A stretch of DNA of 64,000 nucleotides from Rhizoclosmatium globosum (lineage: Eukaryota; Chytridiomycota; Chytridiomycetes; Chytridiales; Chytriomycetaceae), in contig MCGO01000006.1 of the NCBI GenBank assembly GCA_002104985.1, positions 124,001 through 188,000 on the forward strand, read 5' to 3'. This document shows positions 11,309 through 27,107 of this stretch, piece after piece. How positions within the stretch are numbered: the first letter of the stretch is position 1; each line of letters begins with the position of its first letter. The position numbers and the translations under genes were made by a program. Under the pieces are notes generated by a model that saw nothing but the letters and a program-made list of their open reading frames with translations, ran no database searches and had not been told where the DNA came from.

Positions 11309-12892
11309 ATGGAACAAAAAGAAGCTTCCGAAATTCGGGAGACTAATGCAAAAACAGTGAGTGAAGGGATTAAACCGATCGAGTCGTACACGGCTTACAC
11401 TTTTTTGAATCATAGGAGGCTCAGCAGAGTCAACCACAGCCTGAATCAGAAGATACTATCGATTCACAGAGAAGTGCTCTCGATAGTTTGATTACTACAA
11501 TCAAGCCATTGCTTCCAAAGATATCCAACCATCTTCGTGCAGGAGCAAAACAACCCCAACCCACTGACCTTCTCGCGTCTCAGTTGGAATCTCAAGTTAC
11601 ATCCGAACAGGAACAAACAAAGTCAGTGACTGGATTGGCTACTGGGGAATCCTCAACAATCAACAGAAGGTCATTCAAGAACTTGTTTGTTCGTTCACCT
11701 GTAACGTCTACTATTGCTCCCGAACCAACACCGCTGAAACCAGTTTCATCATCTCCAACAATTCAAGTCCAGACCCCAGCCGTGGAGACACTAGCCTCTG
11801 CACCAATGTCTGACGATACTCTCGCATTAGCCCTTGCATCCCTTTGCAACGCGCTTTATCGCGTTATTGAGACAATGACGTGAATCATAGAGCCCAGCTC
11901 CAGAAATTCCCTCTCTTGACAGGAGAACAGAAGCGGATATCCAGGAACTGAGTAACCATGCAAAGGAAATAGCTCAATTACAGTCTCTCTCATTGACCGA
12001 ACAGGTGAATCTCTCACCGGAACAAAAAACTCTATGGATTGAAATCGATAAAATGATGGCGCTGGTGCAGACTCTCTGTTTGAACCGTTGTCATATTCTT
12101 GAGAAACCACCTTCCTATGAGAGTGCTGAAGCAGTAGCATTGAGAAGAGATTCGTCAATTCTTTCTATTGAAGAATTACACAGTGTTGCAGCCGCAATCG
12201 AACGTGTCGTGAGAATGGCTCCCAAGTTGTGTAAGTTTCTTGTCACTTTTAGTTTTACCTTCTAAATACTGTTCAGTTGACCAAACTGTGACTCTCAGTG
12301 CTAGACAAGAGCGTTTGATGGATGAAGCAGCATTAACTGGGCTCATTGATCGCCTATTCCATGGACGAGAAGATTTTCAAGCCCAACGCGCTTCACCAGA
12401 CAGTTACATCAAAATGAGCCGTCTGGTAGACCAGATTGTGAAGTCCAGCAAACGCAGTATGGACAATCAACGAATGGAGATGTCAGAATCATTCCAACAA
12501 AAAATGGATGGTGCCAAGTTGATGAACGCAGTTGAGAGGCAATCCAAAACACGATTCAAGGGCCAAGATTGGGTGAGCAAAGAAACTCAACTCATCAATG
12601 AGTTGGCAACGTTACAAGCGAATTTGATGAAAGCTTGCGGTGGCATGCCTAACCAACGTGTCGAATTGACAGACGCGAAGGAGAGAGAAATGTTCTTGGG
12701 AAGACTTGTGGGACGGATGCAATCGCCAACGTTCGACAGCCAAACGGCATACAGTGTCACAAAAAAGAAGAAAGATGACGAGATTGATTCGGTTTGTTGC
12801 CTTTTCATCATCACCACCCACTGACAACCAATTTCTAGATTATGGATAAGATTTCTAAATCATCGGCACAGCTTTCCAATCAACGTGCCTAA
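11309..12892 (+). CDS. Unrecognised, mostly helical protein
   Basis: Five exons (11309-11356, 11416-11879, 11923-12230, 12277-12791, 12839-12892) join with consistent phases into about 462 residues. The second intron is only 43 nt. The N-terminal third is Ser/Pro/Gln-rich and probably disordered. The rest looks helical and polar (LSPEQKTLWIEIDKMMALVQ; AAAIERVVRMAPKLFDQ; LINELATLQANLMKACGG), with a late basic patch KKKKDDEIDSIMDKI. I found no catalytic motif and do not recognise the family. The start is the first ATG in frame and might be too short. Confidence 0.7.
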
Positions 12893-12971
12893 CTCTGATT
12901 TACTTTCTTTCTTTATTTTTGTTCTTACACTTTCACAAAAAGAAAACACAAGTTGGGTCTGATCAACAACA

Positions 12972-14887
12972 ATGGCCAAAGACAAGAAGAAAGACCCAAA
13001 GAAGGCGCTCGAAAAGAAAGCCAAGAAAGCGCAGAAACAGGAAAAGAAGAAGGACAAGACAAACGTGAAACAGGCCACAAAACAGAAGCAAAAGCAGCCC
13101 AAAGTCCACGACGAAGAAGAGGAAGACATCGATCTGATCCTGTCAAACTTTCAGAAAGAACTCGAGGCCAAAGAAGCCGTCACCGAAGAACACTGCGCTC
13201 CGCCAAGCAGACGATCGTGCGGGGCCTTCGTTGCCAATCCAATCGACCTGAACGAACTGATCCTGTTTGCCGGCGAATACTACAACGGCCAGAAGGTTGC
13301 TCTCTTCAACGACTTCTTTATCTACAACATCGAGAAGAACGACTGGCGAAAGGTTGTTGCTGGTTGTGTGTTGAACAGAAACTAACACATCCATCAGTAC
13401 ATCAGTCCCAATTCTCCTGGACCTCGTTCATCACACCAACTTGTAATCACAAATGCCGGTCGAGGTTTCTTGTTTGGTGGAGAGTTTGTGAGTCCGAACC
13501 AAACCACCTTCTTCCACTACAAGGATTTCTGGGCCCTCGATTTGAAGACGTACACGTGGGAGAAGCTTGAAGTCGGAAAGAAGCCATCGCCCCGTTCAGG
13601 GCACCGAATGGTTCTCTGGAAACACTACATTATCCTCTTTGGAGGTTTCTACGACGCAGGAAACGAAACAAGATATCTTGATGACTTGCACGTATTTGAT
13701 ACTGTTGAGTGCAAGTGGATCGTGGTCGATATTCCAGAGCCGAAGCCGACGAAACGATCTGGATTCGACTTTATTGTTTCTGGGGACACTCTTGCTCTGT
13801 ATGGTGGATATACGAAAGAAGTCGTGAAAGGAAAAGTGGCTCGCGGTATCATTCATACGGATTTGTGGACAATCAAGTTATCGTTCGAAACAAAGATTGG
13901 AAATGGGAGAAGCGAAAGCGAGGAGGTGTTGCCCCACAACCGCGTTGTGGTGCTCCTATGGTGTCATTCAAGGGAAAAGGATACATGTTGTGAGTGGAAT
14001 TCCTGTGTGATGGATTGTATGTTAAAAACTTTAATTTTCAGTGGAGGAGTATGCGACATCAAGGAAGACGATGAGACTATTGAATCAGTGTGCGTTGATG
14101 AATTCTTCCAGCTTAATGTCGATCAGTGTCGTTTCTACCCTGTCAACCTCAAAGCTAGTCCAACTGCGACAAATACAAAACCGCCCCCAAGATTCAATAC
14201 TATGATGTGCGTTCAACGATCTACTTTGTACGTATTTGGAGGAATTCTGGAGAAGGACGACAAAGAACTCACATACTCTGACTTGTGGAGTTGTGACTTG
14301 GATAAGCTCAATCCATTCAAAAATATTATTGAGGATAAGGAAGCTATGACTCTGTGGGCTGGTGAAGAATCAGATGATGACGACGACGATGAAGATGACG
14401 ACGAAGATGACGATGGAGATTCAGACGACGACAGTGATGACTCTGAGAACGAAGAACCTGATGTTGCAGCTACAGTCGAACCAGAGCCAGAAGAAGAAGA
14501 AGAACCCATCGAAAACCCACTCGAAGAACAAATTGAACAAATTGAACTCGACGAAAGCATCCCCCAACGTGTTATCGTCGAAGACCCCTTCTTTGAAGCA
14601 AACCAACCTATCGCCACAGACGCAACTCTGCGAGACTACTTTGCCCGCACAACAGATTACTGGATGAAAAGGCGATGGACGACGAAGGAGAGGAAGACGG
14701 AGGCAAACCTGTCAAAATGAAAGAAATCCGTCGTTACGCATTCATTCTTTGCGAGGAAGCTTGGGAAGAAGCTGCACCACGCTTAGAACGTGAACGCAAA
14801 GTGTTGGAGGAGAATGAAGTGGCAGCCCAAGAAGCTACGAAAGGACGAGAAGCGAATGCCACTGAGAAGAGAGGTCGCCGTGTTTAG
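12972..14887 (+). CDS. KLHDC4: Kelch-repeat protein, KLHDC4 family
   Basis: Cytoplasmic or nuclear Kelch beta-propeller protein conserved in eukaryotes, molecular role poorly known. Exons 12972-13352, 13398-13989 and 14042-14887. A lysine-rich head (MAKDKKKDPKKALEKKAKK) precedes Kelch blades: LILFAGEYYNGQKVALFND, GRGFLFGGEF, HYIILFGGFYD and TLYVFGGILEK. A long Asp/Glu run lies at 14370-14460, then the conserved C-terminal domain (TDYWMKK, RYAFILCEEAWEEAAPRL). Two frame breaks: at AAA 13892-13894 (restores ETKDWKWEKRKRGG) and AAAA 14667-14670 (restores WMKKAMDDEGEEDG). Both are single missing bases in A-runs. Confidence 0.88.
14372..14455 (+). repeat. GAT/GAC-rich low-complexity tract coding for Asp/Glu
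   Basis: Imperfect GA(T/C)-type triplet repeat inside the Kelch gene. It encodes an acidic run of mostly Asp with a few Glu and Ser. Such triplet tracts vary in length between strains by slippage. Confidence 0.8.
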
Positions 14888-15009
14888 ATGAGTGTGGTGA
14901 AATAAAGGAGATCAAGTAATTTCTTGAATGGTCAAAACATTCTTTATGAAAGCATGCGAATTCCTAGCAAAATTATCGGTATATTAACAGATAATTGACT
15001 CTTCTGAAC

Positions 15010-15082
15010 GGGTGCTTAGCGCAGTGGTTAGCGCATCAGTCTTCGAATCTGAGGGTCGCAGGTTCGACCCCTGCAGTGCTCG
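15010..15082 (+). tRNA. tRNA-Arg (anticodon UCG)
   Basis: Cloverleaf of 73 nt. Acceptor GGGTGCT pairs with AGTGCTC using G-T wobbles. The D stem is GCGC/GCGC with loop AGTGGTTA. The anticodon loop CTTCGAA places TCG at 34-36, reading CGA codons. The T arm is GCAGG-TTCGACC-CCTGC. No intron. A T-run starting at 15083 is a good Pol III terminator. A near-identical copy lies inverted 3.6 kb away. Confidence 0.92.
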
Positions 15083-15174
15083 TTTTTACCTCTTCTCCCT
15101 TTAATTTTGGCTTATTCCACTTCATCATATGCCTCTCTCGTCAATAATTGCTTTTTATAACTCATGTATTTTAT

Positions 15175-18271
<3,097 letters not shown>

Positions 18272-18621
18272 CGGTTTCGGACAAGAACAAATCTGGTTGA
18301 TTCTTAATACAATTGATGTACGCAAAATCTACAGTGAAAGAAGGAAGGAAGTCCTCAAGACACCTTCTGTTGTGATCGGGTGCACGGGCAAAGTGAGCTA
18401 GACTTGAAACACTATAAAGAGAGATCAGAATGAGTAAATCACCTATCTTCTTCTTTCCCAAAAACACTGTCAGTTCCCTTCTATCATCCTTCCTTCACTT
18501 TCCTAGCAGTTGCTGCTGTCCGATATCGTCCTTGTTGTTGCGAATGACAATACCTTCCACGAACATTTGACAGTGACCAGCCATCCCCATCCCCCAACCA
18601 ATTCCCACAATTGCCAAAATA
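18272..18621. other. Intergenic, upstream of MCM8
   Basis: 350 bp between the MCM8 start and the second tRNA gene. Short open frames exist but none has a recognisable product. Presumed MCM8 5' UTR and promoter; nothing more seen. Confidence 0.4.
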
Positions 18622-18693
18622 CGAGCACTGCAGGGGTCGAACCTGCGACCCTCAGATTCGAAGACTGATGCGCTACCACTGCGCTAAGCACCC
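18622..18693 (-). tRNA. tRNA-Arg (anticodon UCG), second copy
   Basis: Identical to the tRNA at 15010 except for one base fewer in the D loop (AGTGGTA instead of AGTGGTTA). Acceptor, anticodon and T arms match fully and the loop still has the conserved GG, so it should fold. A TTTT run follows on the minus strand at about 18616-18619. The missing T could be real or another homopolymer error. Confidence 0.9.
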
Positions 18694-18913
18694 GATGGAC
18701 TTGAAAAACAGTTGCTACATCATGAATAGTTTTTGATGCCATCTAAAGAATCTATTATCTTCTTGCATAAGTGCGGTGAATATAAGAACAGGATCAAAAG
18801 CTGAGATTACGAGTTGTGTTTGTTGTTGCTTCTCCACAACATGTTTGCTTTATTTCTTTTCTATCATTCTCGATGCCTCTAAACAATGCCGATATAACTC
18901 GTCAAAGCAGTCC

Positions 18914-20516
18914 TCAGGGCCGACCATCAATTACCCATGACAATGCACCCACAATAGCACCGGCTCCCACAACCCACCATGGCTGAATCTTCCACGTATC
19001 CATTGCCAAAAATGCCACAACCATCACACCAGTCCATCCAGAATATTCTCCCAAACTAGCCACCTTGTTACTTGACAATGCAATTGCCTTCATCCAAAGC
19101 AGATATACAGCAGCAACCAACAAACCAACAGCAACACTATTCAATCCCTTGAAAATCTTCTTCAATACAGGCAAGTCACGATAATGTCTCCAAATCGGCA
19201 AGACTCCGGCTTTGATGAGCAATCCTGGCAAGAAGATTCCTACCCACGCCAAGAACGCTCCCACAAAAGTTGTCCATCCATTCTGACGGAACGCCAACGC
19301 CCCACAGAATGCAGCAAAGTTGAAGTTGGGTCCTGGCATAATATTGATAATTGCAAAACCCATGAGGAACTCAGTTGGCGTCAACCAGTTTGTCGATGAG
19401 ACAACGTACTGGTACAATAGAGGAACAACAACTGGACCTCCACCGAAAATAATGGCTCCGACAAAGTAGAACGTTGATAGAATGTTGATTGGTTGGTTGA
19501 TGTCGTAGGACCGGAGAACAGCTGCCAGAATCAGGAGAATAAAGAAGAGGACAATGAGAACTGCTCCAGCCTTCATACTGTAAGAGAAATAGATATGCAG
19601 ATCCTGCTTTGGCTCAGGAGCTGGTGTGACTACTTTTTGTGGCGCCGAAACTGGTTGGATTGGTTGGATTGCGTCAGCAGTGCTCGAAACAAGGTTCTCA
19701 GTTGATCCAGCTACCACATCGGCAGGTCTAAACGTAGCCTCTTCATCTCTCTTCTTTTTTTGCTCCTTATACTTCGCAATCCATCCTGGGGCTTCCCCTT
19801 CAAGGTACGTCACGAGGCCTCCACAGAACATAATGAGCGGAATCAACCACGCCGTTGAAGTGAAATTGATGACTAAAACAACTGCAATTGCAGCGAGGGT
19901 ACAGCTGATCTTGTCAACCATCAACTTTCCGACAAGTTGTTTGGCAGCTTGCGCCACAAGGGCAATCGAGACAGCAGCCAAACTACGTTCAATGTAGAGC
20001 ACTGAAGTTGGTAGTTCCGAAGTCGCTCCAATCTGACCCACACCGTACCCAACAGCACCCATCACAATCCCTCCAGGAATTGACCACACAATGAATGCCA
20101 GGATACCTGGAATAACTCCACCACGAATAAGAGCGACGGTAAACGCCAGTTGAGTAGATGCCGGCCTGTTGCTATGTTTAGTGCTGGATCATACTGACAA
20201 GTCCTTCACTCACCCTGGAAGTGCATTTGAGATGGCATACAGCTCAGTAAACATCTCCTCTGAGAGCCACTTCTTCTTGGTGACAAAGAGGTCCAACAGG
20301 AGGGCAATATGTGCCTAATGATACGTTGTTTAAGTGGTGATCTCCAAATCCACAGATTCAAACCTGAGGTCCTCCAAAGGTGATGTACCCAAGAGGCAGG
20401 TAGTTGACCATAACCTCCTTGATGCGCACTGACAGCGGGATCTCAGTTGGCTGCTCTACAGTAGCTGAGGCTTGAGGCAGCTCTGCCAGCTCAACGTCGT
20501 TGTTTGTTTCTGCCAT
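18914..20516 (-). CDS. Chromate ion transporter (CHR) family membrane protein
   Basis: Two-domain CHR family protein; relatives export chromate or move sulfate-like anions. Exons 20364-20516, 20214-20314 and 18914-20165, 501 residues. Each half begins with the family motif: FGGPQAHIALL with NALPGPASTQLA in the first, and FGGGPVVVPLL with NIMPGPNFNFAAFCG in the second. A charged linker (KYKEQKKKRDEEATF) with Pro/Thr-rich sequence separates the halves. Several hydrophobic helices follow each motif. It is divergent from the IF2 gene with about 260 bp between. The substrate cannot be told from sequence. Confidence 0.88.
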
Positions 20517-20777
20517 ATTCTGAAAAAGGAAAGGCACGCGCCATAATCAGAAAAAGATTAAATCTTTTTTCAGATCACAACACCAGCATCGTCCTTTGAT
20601 TGGAGTCAAAGAGTTTTCTTCCAAGGCAGGTGGAAGCTCTGCTGGAGGAAAAGTAGTAGTGTACACAATTTACCATCCATTATTCATTGAATAAACTGAC
20701 AATTTCGAAACGATTTAAAGCTTGCAAGAAACCCGAGAAGTCCTTCTCATATTCTTGTTTTCATTTTTACTCTTTCA

Positions 20778-23575
20778 ATGCTTGTTCGGCGTTGTCCTTC
20801 GCTTCTCCAGACTTTGCGACAGTCTTCATCGTCCCCAAATGGCAATGCAAAGCCATCGGATTTGCTGTCATCAATCGCAGCTTCCATGACATCAAAACCG
20901 AAACGTGGTGGCAATCCAACTGGCGCCCAACTGAACTTGGATCAACTGCTCAATCCATCTGCGTCAACCACTGCTGCACCAGCCCTCGGACAGTCAAATC
21001 AAAGAAACCGAAGAGGATCAACTGTTGATGCCGCGCCAGCTGCATTCAAACCAAACTTTACGATTGATCTGCCGCCAACATCCACACCAACTGCCACTCC
21101 CATGAAAGGACAGACAATACCAAAGCCCAGCGAGAAATCGGATCTTGATCATCGAAAGAAAGCTGTGTCATCGGGTCTTGGGCCTTCTGTAAAGCCTCAG
21201 AGCAAAGCTATTCCTCAACAACCAAAGTTCGCACCCGTTGTTGACACATTCGATGCGGAAGATGACGACGACAGCTCATTCTCTCGAAACAAGCGGAAGC
21301 ATACCGGCAAAAAGGATGACCGAAAAACGCAGAAATCGTCAAAACCTGAACCAGAATACTCTCAAAAACAAAAGAAAGACAAGGAAAAGAAGAAAGTCGT
21401 TGAACAGCCGAAGGATATCTTCTTGCCAGATGGAATCAGTGTTGTGAACATGGGGTCATTGTTGGGAGTAAGCTATGGTAAGGAGACTTGATCCAACATC
21501 CTACAACAATCATGAATTCAATATCATCACAGAGAAACTCGCGTCCAAGATGAAGGAACTCGGTTTTGAGTACCCTACTCCCGACTTTGTTCTCAACACG
21601 GACATTTCCAGCTTGATTGCCCTCGAATTCGGAATGAACCCAATTGTTCGAACGCCTTCAGCTGTGGAGGTCAACTTTAAACCAAGGTGCAGGTGCATTA
21701 TTACGGTAATTATGACAGATTCTAATTTTCTCCATTCAGACCTGCACCGGAAGACTGGTCCTCATACCCGTTCCGCCCTCCCATCGTCACAATTTTGGGA
21801 CACGTCGATCACGGTAAAACGACGCTCCTCGATACATTGCGAAAGACAAGCGTAGCCGCTGGAGAAGCCGGTGGAATCACGCAGCATATTGGTGCATTCA
21901 ACGTAACGCTTCCCAGTGGAAAGAAGATTACGTTCTTGGATACTCCTGGACACGCTGCTTTCAGTGCCATGAGAGCTCGTGGAGCGCGTGTGACTGATAT
22001 CGCTGTTCTTGTTGTTGCGGCGGATGATGGAGTCATGCCTCAAACAGTGGAAGCATTAAAGTTTGCTCAAGATGCGGGAGGTGAGACTTATTTAAGTTCA
22101 ATTCAATTGTGTAGTAAACCGCCATCAACAGTCCAAATTGTCGTTGCCGTGAACAAGTGTGACAAGCCTGGCGCCACCCCTTCTAAAGTCAAAGAAAGTC
22201 TCATTCGATACGGATTACTTGTAGAAGACTATGGAGGAGAAGTTCCTGCTGTCGAAGTGTCTGGATTGACAGTACGTGTTTTACGCATCAGCTGAAATCA
22301 ACTGACGCCGATTTTCAGGGCCTCGGTCTCGACAAACTTGAAGAGACGATTATCGCCGTGAGTGAAATGGCTGATATCCGCGGAGACGCAACTGGACCTG
22401 TAGAAGCAACCGTCATCGAATCCCGCGTCGCAAAAGGAAAAGGAAACGTGACAACCATGCTTGTCACTCGTGGAACTTTAAAGCCAGGGCAGATTCTGGT
22501 TGCAGGAACGAGCTGGTGTAAAGTTCGAACTCTTTGTGATGAACGTGGGAAGCCGTTGAAGGAAGCGGGTCCAAGTGCTCCAGTTGAAATCTCGGGTTGG
22601 AAAGATTTGCCTAACGCGGGAGACTTTGCGTTAGAAGCAGAAAACGAGGTATGACTCTATTCATTCTTCGATAATATTTACCGTCCGTTTTAGGGTATTG
22701 CCAAAGAAGTGGTGGAGAGTAGACTTGAAGATGTGAAACGTCAGGAATCTATGAAATCGATTGAAGACATGAATGCAAAAAGAATCAAGGCGCGTGAATT
22801 GGAAGCTATTGCAAAAGACGCAAAGTCTTCAAAGCAAACTGACTCTGACGAAGATACAAGTCAGTCAGCGGAACCCACTTCGACTGCGATTCCCTTGCCT
22901 GTTGTTTTGAAGTGTAAGCTCGCCGTCAGTTATTTGATTGTCCTGGAACTCATTCCCGAAATAGGCGACGTTCACGGATCCGTGGAGGCACTCATCGGTG
23001 CCCTTGCTGGCTTCCCCACTCACGAAGTCAACATCCAAATCATCTCCTCTGGTGTTGGTCAAATCACAGACTCAGACGTTGAATTAGCCTACGCAGCCAA
23101 CGCCCGAATTCTTGCATTCAACGTCCCAGTGGACAAGAAAGTATCAGGTCTCGCAGCAACTCGAAAAGTTCCTCTCGATTCATACAACATTATTTATAAG
23201 CTGATGGATGACTTGCAAGAAAAGATGCTGGATCTGCTTCCAAAGGAGGAAATCACTGTTACACTTGGAGAAGCGGATGTATTGCAAGTTTTTGAATTGA
23301 ATACAAAGTCGAAGGAACAGGAACGAATTGCTGGATGTAGAATCATGTCAGGAAAAGTGTTGAAGAATGAACGGGTTCGAGTTTTGAGGGGAGAGGATGT
23401 TGTTTATGACGGAAAGCTGAAGGCGTTTAAACATCACAAGAAAGATATTCCTGAAGCTTCAAAGGGTTTAGAATGTGGAATGGCGTTTGAAGGATTCAAT
23501 AACTTAATGGTGGGAGATAGGGTGTCATGTTATCGCATCGACAAGAAGAGGCGGACGAAGCTCAACTACCAGTAA
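20778..23575 (+). CDS. IFM1: Mitochondrial translation initiation factor IF-2
   Basis: GTPase that places initiator tRNA on the mitochondrial ribosome. Seven exons (20778-21477, 21533-21686, 21740-22080, 22132-22271, 22319-22648, 22694-22913, 22965-23575), 831 residues. The N-terminus [19 protein letters not shown] looks like a mitochondrial targeting sequence. It is followed by a basic disordered region. G motifs are [17 protein letters not shown] and NKCDKP. The beta-barrel and C-terminal domains follow ([35 protein letters not shown]). Bacterial-type IF2 layout excludes cytosolic eIF5B. All splice phases agree and no frame break was found. Confidence 0.94.
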
Positions 23576-23612
23576 AGAAAACATAAGACCAACTGTTTAA
23601 TTTATTGCTTGT

Positions 23613-25897
23613 TTATGACGATGTGCCCCACAACACGACACCTTTATCTTTTTCTATCGAGTAACAATTTGCACCACCCAACGGATTCCACACAACACCA
23701 CAAACACTAGATCTAGTAAATGACTCAATTAGCTCTTGAGAAAGACATCGTGAATTGCAACTCAACTTGTGCTCCTTCAGGACTTTCTCCATTTTCCCTG
23801 TCTCCCTATTCCAAATGAAAACACTTCCATCCATGGAACCAGATGCGACGTAGGTGCCATCAGAACTGAAACAAGATTTAGACCAATTCATGCCGACTCG
23901 GAAGTTATCGTTCCTATTGAAGCAATAATTAGAATTATGTGATGCTTGTAACAAACATACGCGTATGACATGACAGTTTCAAAGGTACGGATATCGATCA
24001 ACTTCAAAATGTTATCTCGCGAAGTCGTCAGCAAGTAATTTTGATCTGGAGAGCCATTACGTTAAGCGACAGTGAGTTGTACAGATTGCTTACTATGCGA
24101 AACTGTGACTCCACTAATTTGCTGAGAATGTATTCCGGTTACTTCTCTGACAAGGTTTCCACTCCTTGTGTCCCAAACGCGAAGGTTGTTATCCAGATGT
24201 CCAGATACGATAAGAGTTCCTTCCCCATCTAACAGATCCAAGTCATTGCAACTTGACAAAGTAAAGATTGTTTTGAGACCTATTTTGAATCGGTAATGAT
24301 TTAATACACTTATCACAGAATAGTCTGGACTAACAATATCCCTTATTCAAGTCCCAAACTTTTAATGTTCGGTCATGCGATCCAGACACCTATTTTGCAG
24401 TAAAATCAGAACTGTTGGTTAACACGAAACACAAAAGCAAACTTACGACACGATTAGAATCCGTGAATTTGGCTGAAAATACTTTCCCGATGTGTCCCGT
24501 CAATGTATGCTTGGAAAAAGTTCAGTCCATTTTGGAGATCCGTGTGGTATGCAGAGAAAGAAAATTACCCGAAGCCTGCTTGTGGAAATAGACCAAATCT
24601 TAACAGAATTATCATTTGACGTTCCCATCACTGAATCTCCATCCCGACTAAAATCAACCGACATGATAGCTTGGAGTGATCCAATGAGTGTCGATTTCGT
24701 GGCGCCTGGTGACCATTTAAGCGTCATGAATGTAGGCGAGTTTCACAAACCTGTCCTTGCGTCTGAGAGAATAAGCTTCTTGTCAGTTCCTCCGGTTGCC
24801 AATAGTGTTCCATCTTTATTGATTTGGATGCAATTGATTTCCCCGTCATGTAATGTCTGTGTTTCACAAAAATTAACACAGACTAACAAGAAGCTAAGAA
24901 TATATACACACCAGTTTCTTCACAGCGACCGTCGGAGGAAAACAGGTTACGACTTTTTCAGGCTTGAGGCTAACAAAAATGAGTTAAGTTACCTCTGTAA
25001 AACATGGAATTCTTACGCTTCTTCTAATTGAATATCTTTTGAACTATTACGTTTCAAAGTCTCTGCTTGTTTATGCTTGAGAGCCCTATTATATACTCAG
25101 CATAGCTCCAAGATATTCCAAACAAAACTCACGTTTCAACAAACTCGTTTGCCTCATTCATTCTTGCGGCTTCTTCCTGTTTGTGCTTGATCCACCGATC
25201 CACAAGTTCCGTATTCTCCGCCTCCAGTTTCTTTGCTTTTTCAATAGCAGCCTTCCATTGCTCTTCACGCTGCACAAGTTCAAGTTGCAGTGCTGCCATT
25301 TCATCCTTCAAGATCTGAATGACGCCGTCCTTTTCCTTCAACAAATCAAAAGCATCACGCAACCGTACATTTAGAGTAGAGTTAGCTGCTGATAGTTTGG
25401 CGTTTCTGTAGGTCGTTCGTTAACCGTTGAACCACTGCCACCTTTTCGACAACTCAACTCATCCGTCATCATCTTCTTTGCCAGCTCATGAGCCTTCATA
25501 GTCTCCACGTATTCCAGCAACCTCTGCGCATTCTGGCTCTGGGCCTTGTACATGTCGCGCTGCTCGTCCTTGAGCGCCGCCAGTTGGGCCTCCATCTCGG
25601 CATACCGGCGCTGCGCATCCGGCGACCTGCCACACCGATTAGTAATCAAGCCAGGCTTAGAAACAACGAAAGCCAAGCCCGGGCCACGCACCCGCTCAGT
25701 TCGGCCTGGCCAAGCCGCCGCGTCGCATCGGCCGCAATCGCATTTGCTGCGGCAACTTGCGCTTCGAGTTCAACGATCCGCGACGCCGCCGCCGCTGCCT
25801 TGGATGCGTTTGCATTCGCTGAGGCAAAGACCGACGCGAATTGTGCGGAGGCGGCGTCGCGTTCGGTGAGGCGAGAAATGAGGGTCTCGTGCCACAT
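23613..25897 (-). CDS. ATG16: Autophagy protein ATG16 with C-terminal WD40 repeats (ATG16L1 type)
   Basis: Part of the ATG12-ATG5-ATG16 complex that directs lipidation of ATG8. About thirteen exons; the first seven are 25692-25897, 25459-25626, 25133-25405, 25017-25085, 24912-24969, 24751-24856 and 24569-24705. The N-terminal ATG5-binding motif is MWHETLISRLTERD. A long coiled coil follows (MEAQLAALKDEQRDMYKAQ; LEAENTELVDRWIKHKQEE). The C-terminal half is a WD40 propeller (DNSVKIWSIS; DRTLKVWDLNKGY; DNNLRVW; DGSVFIWNRETG). Yeast ATG16 stops after the coiled coil, so this is the long, animal-like form. It is divergent from the gene at 25970 with 72 bp between. Confidence 0.9.
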
Positions 25898-25969
25898 TCT
25901 CCTTTTTGAGTTACTTTTCGAATGCGATAAATCGATATCTGCAAATATTTATCGAAAGTAAATAAAAAG

Positions 25970-27078
25970 ATGGAACAAAATCGATTGTTTCTGATTGCTC
26001 TTGTGATTGGAGTGCTGATCACGTCACGCCCAACGCTAGACACATTTCCACTGCAAAGTAGCGATGGCTGGATTCAATCCGCTGCGAAATGGCTCAGTCC
26101 AAAAGGTGATTGCCTTTCAGTACGTGTTACAGGACTCAACTCTTCTTCTGACAGCATATCGAGACTACCTCTTCTTCTCAACTGTCACAGTCCTTGCTTC
26201 AAATGAAATATATCTCGGTATCCTCGGATTTTGGATCAAGTTACCGATACAGTCCGTCATGAGTTGGTGGGACCATTTAGTCTATGAAACAACTGCCACG
26301 TTGGATCGACTCCCCGATCCTTGTTTTGGCGGTTGCGGATCTGGTACACCCCTTAATTCAAACATCAGATCATATCTTCTGACTCTTGAATGTCTGACAG
26401 GATTCTGTTTTGCTGGATCGTGTGTGTGTCCACCTGGCTACACCAATCCCTTTTGTGCTATCCCAACACACAGTGGACCACTCTTCTCATGGTCAAACTT
26501 TAATTCTGCACAAGACCGATTGATAAGCTACGTTCCGACAGATCCATTCAAACTACTTCTCTGCGTTCCCATTGTTCTGCACACCATCTACCTTCTCATA
26601 CCTCCACACACCGAATACTGTTGCGTTCGACGAAACTCGACTATAGTCGACCCTATACTCTCGTATTGGCTCCCTTTTTCCATTCCGATACATTCCACCT
26701 TGTATTTACGTACCTCCCGTTCTACCAATACGCGCAACTTGTCGAAACAATTATTGGATCAGCAAATGCAAGTGCTGCCATTCTATGGTGTGGAGTCTGT
26801 GGAAGTATAGGCGCATGTATTTCCGAGATAGAAGAATATGGGGAGCGCGATATGAAACTCGTGGAGGATTGATGGGAATTGTATCTGGACTGCGCATTAT
26901 TATTGCAGTCCAAGTTCTGCGGTATGGTGGAGGGATTGTTGGAATGGATGAGCGAGATGTAGTTACATGGGTTGGAATGGAGACACTATTTGCATGTTGG
27001 AGTGGAATGGATGTAGGAGTCGTTTTAGGTGGAGCCGTTGGCGCACTTGGTTTTCTGTATGCATTATCGTTGAAATAG
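25970..27078 (+). CDS. Polytopic membrane protein, possibly rhomboid-like, with an EGF-like segment (frame broken)
   Basis: The N-terminus has a membrane anchor (RLFLIALVIGVLIT). A conserved-looking block follows, RDYLFFSTVTVLASNEIYLG. Then a luminal cysteine segment resembles an EGF module (CLTGFCFAGSCVCPPGYTNPFC). Further on, SRPYTLVLAPFFHSDTFHL resembles the start of a rhomboid core (a His-rich helix after PFFHSD). The end has Gly-rich helices (GGLMGIVSGLRIIIAVQVLRYGGG). These pieces lie in three frames with shifts near 26100, between 26460 and 26640, and near 26800; no intron pair explains them. Either several consensus errors or a decaying gene. No rhomboid Gly-Ser catalytic motif was confirmed. 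Confidence 0.5.
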
Positions 27079-27107
27079 CTGTTGAAATAGAGTCTGCCAA
27101 AGTCCGA

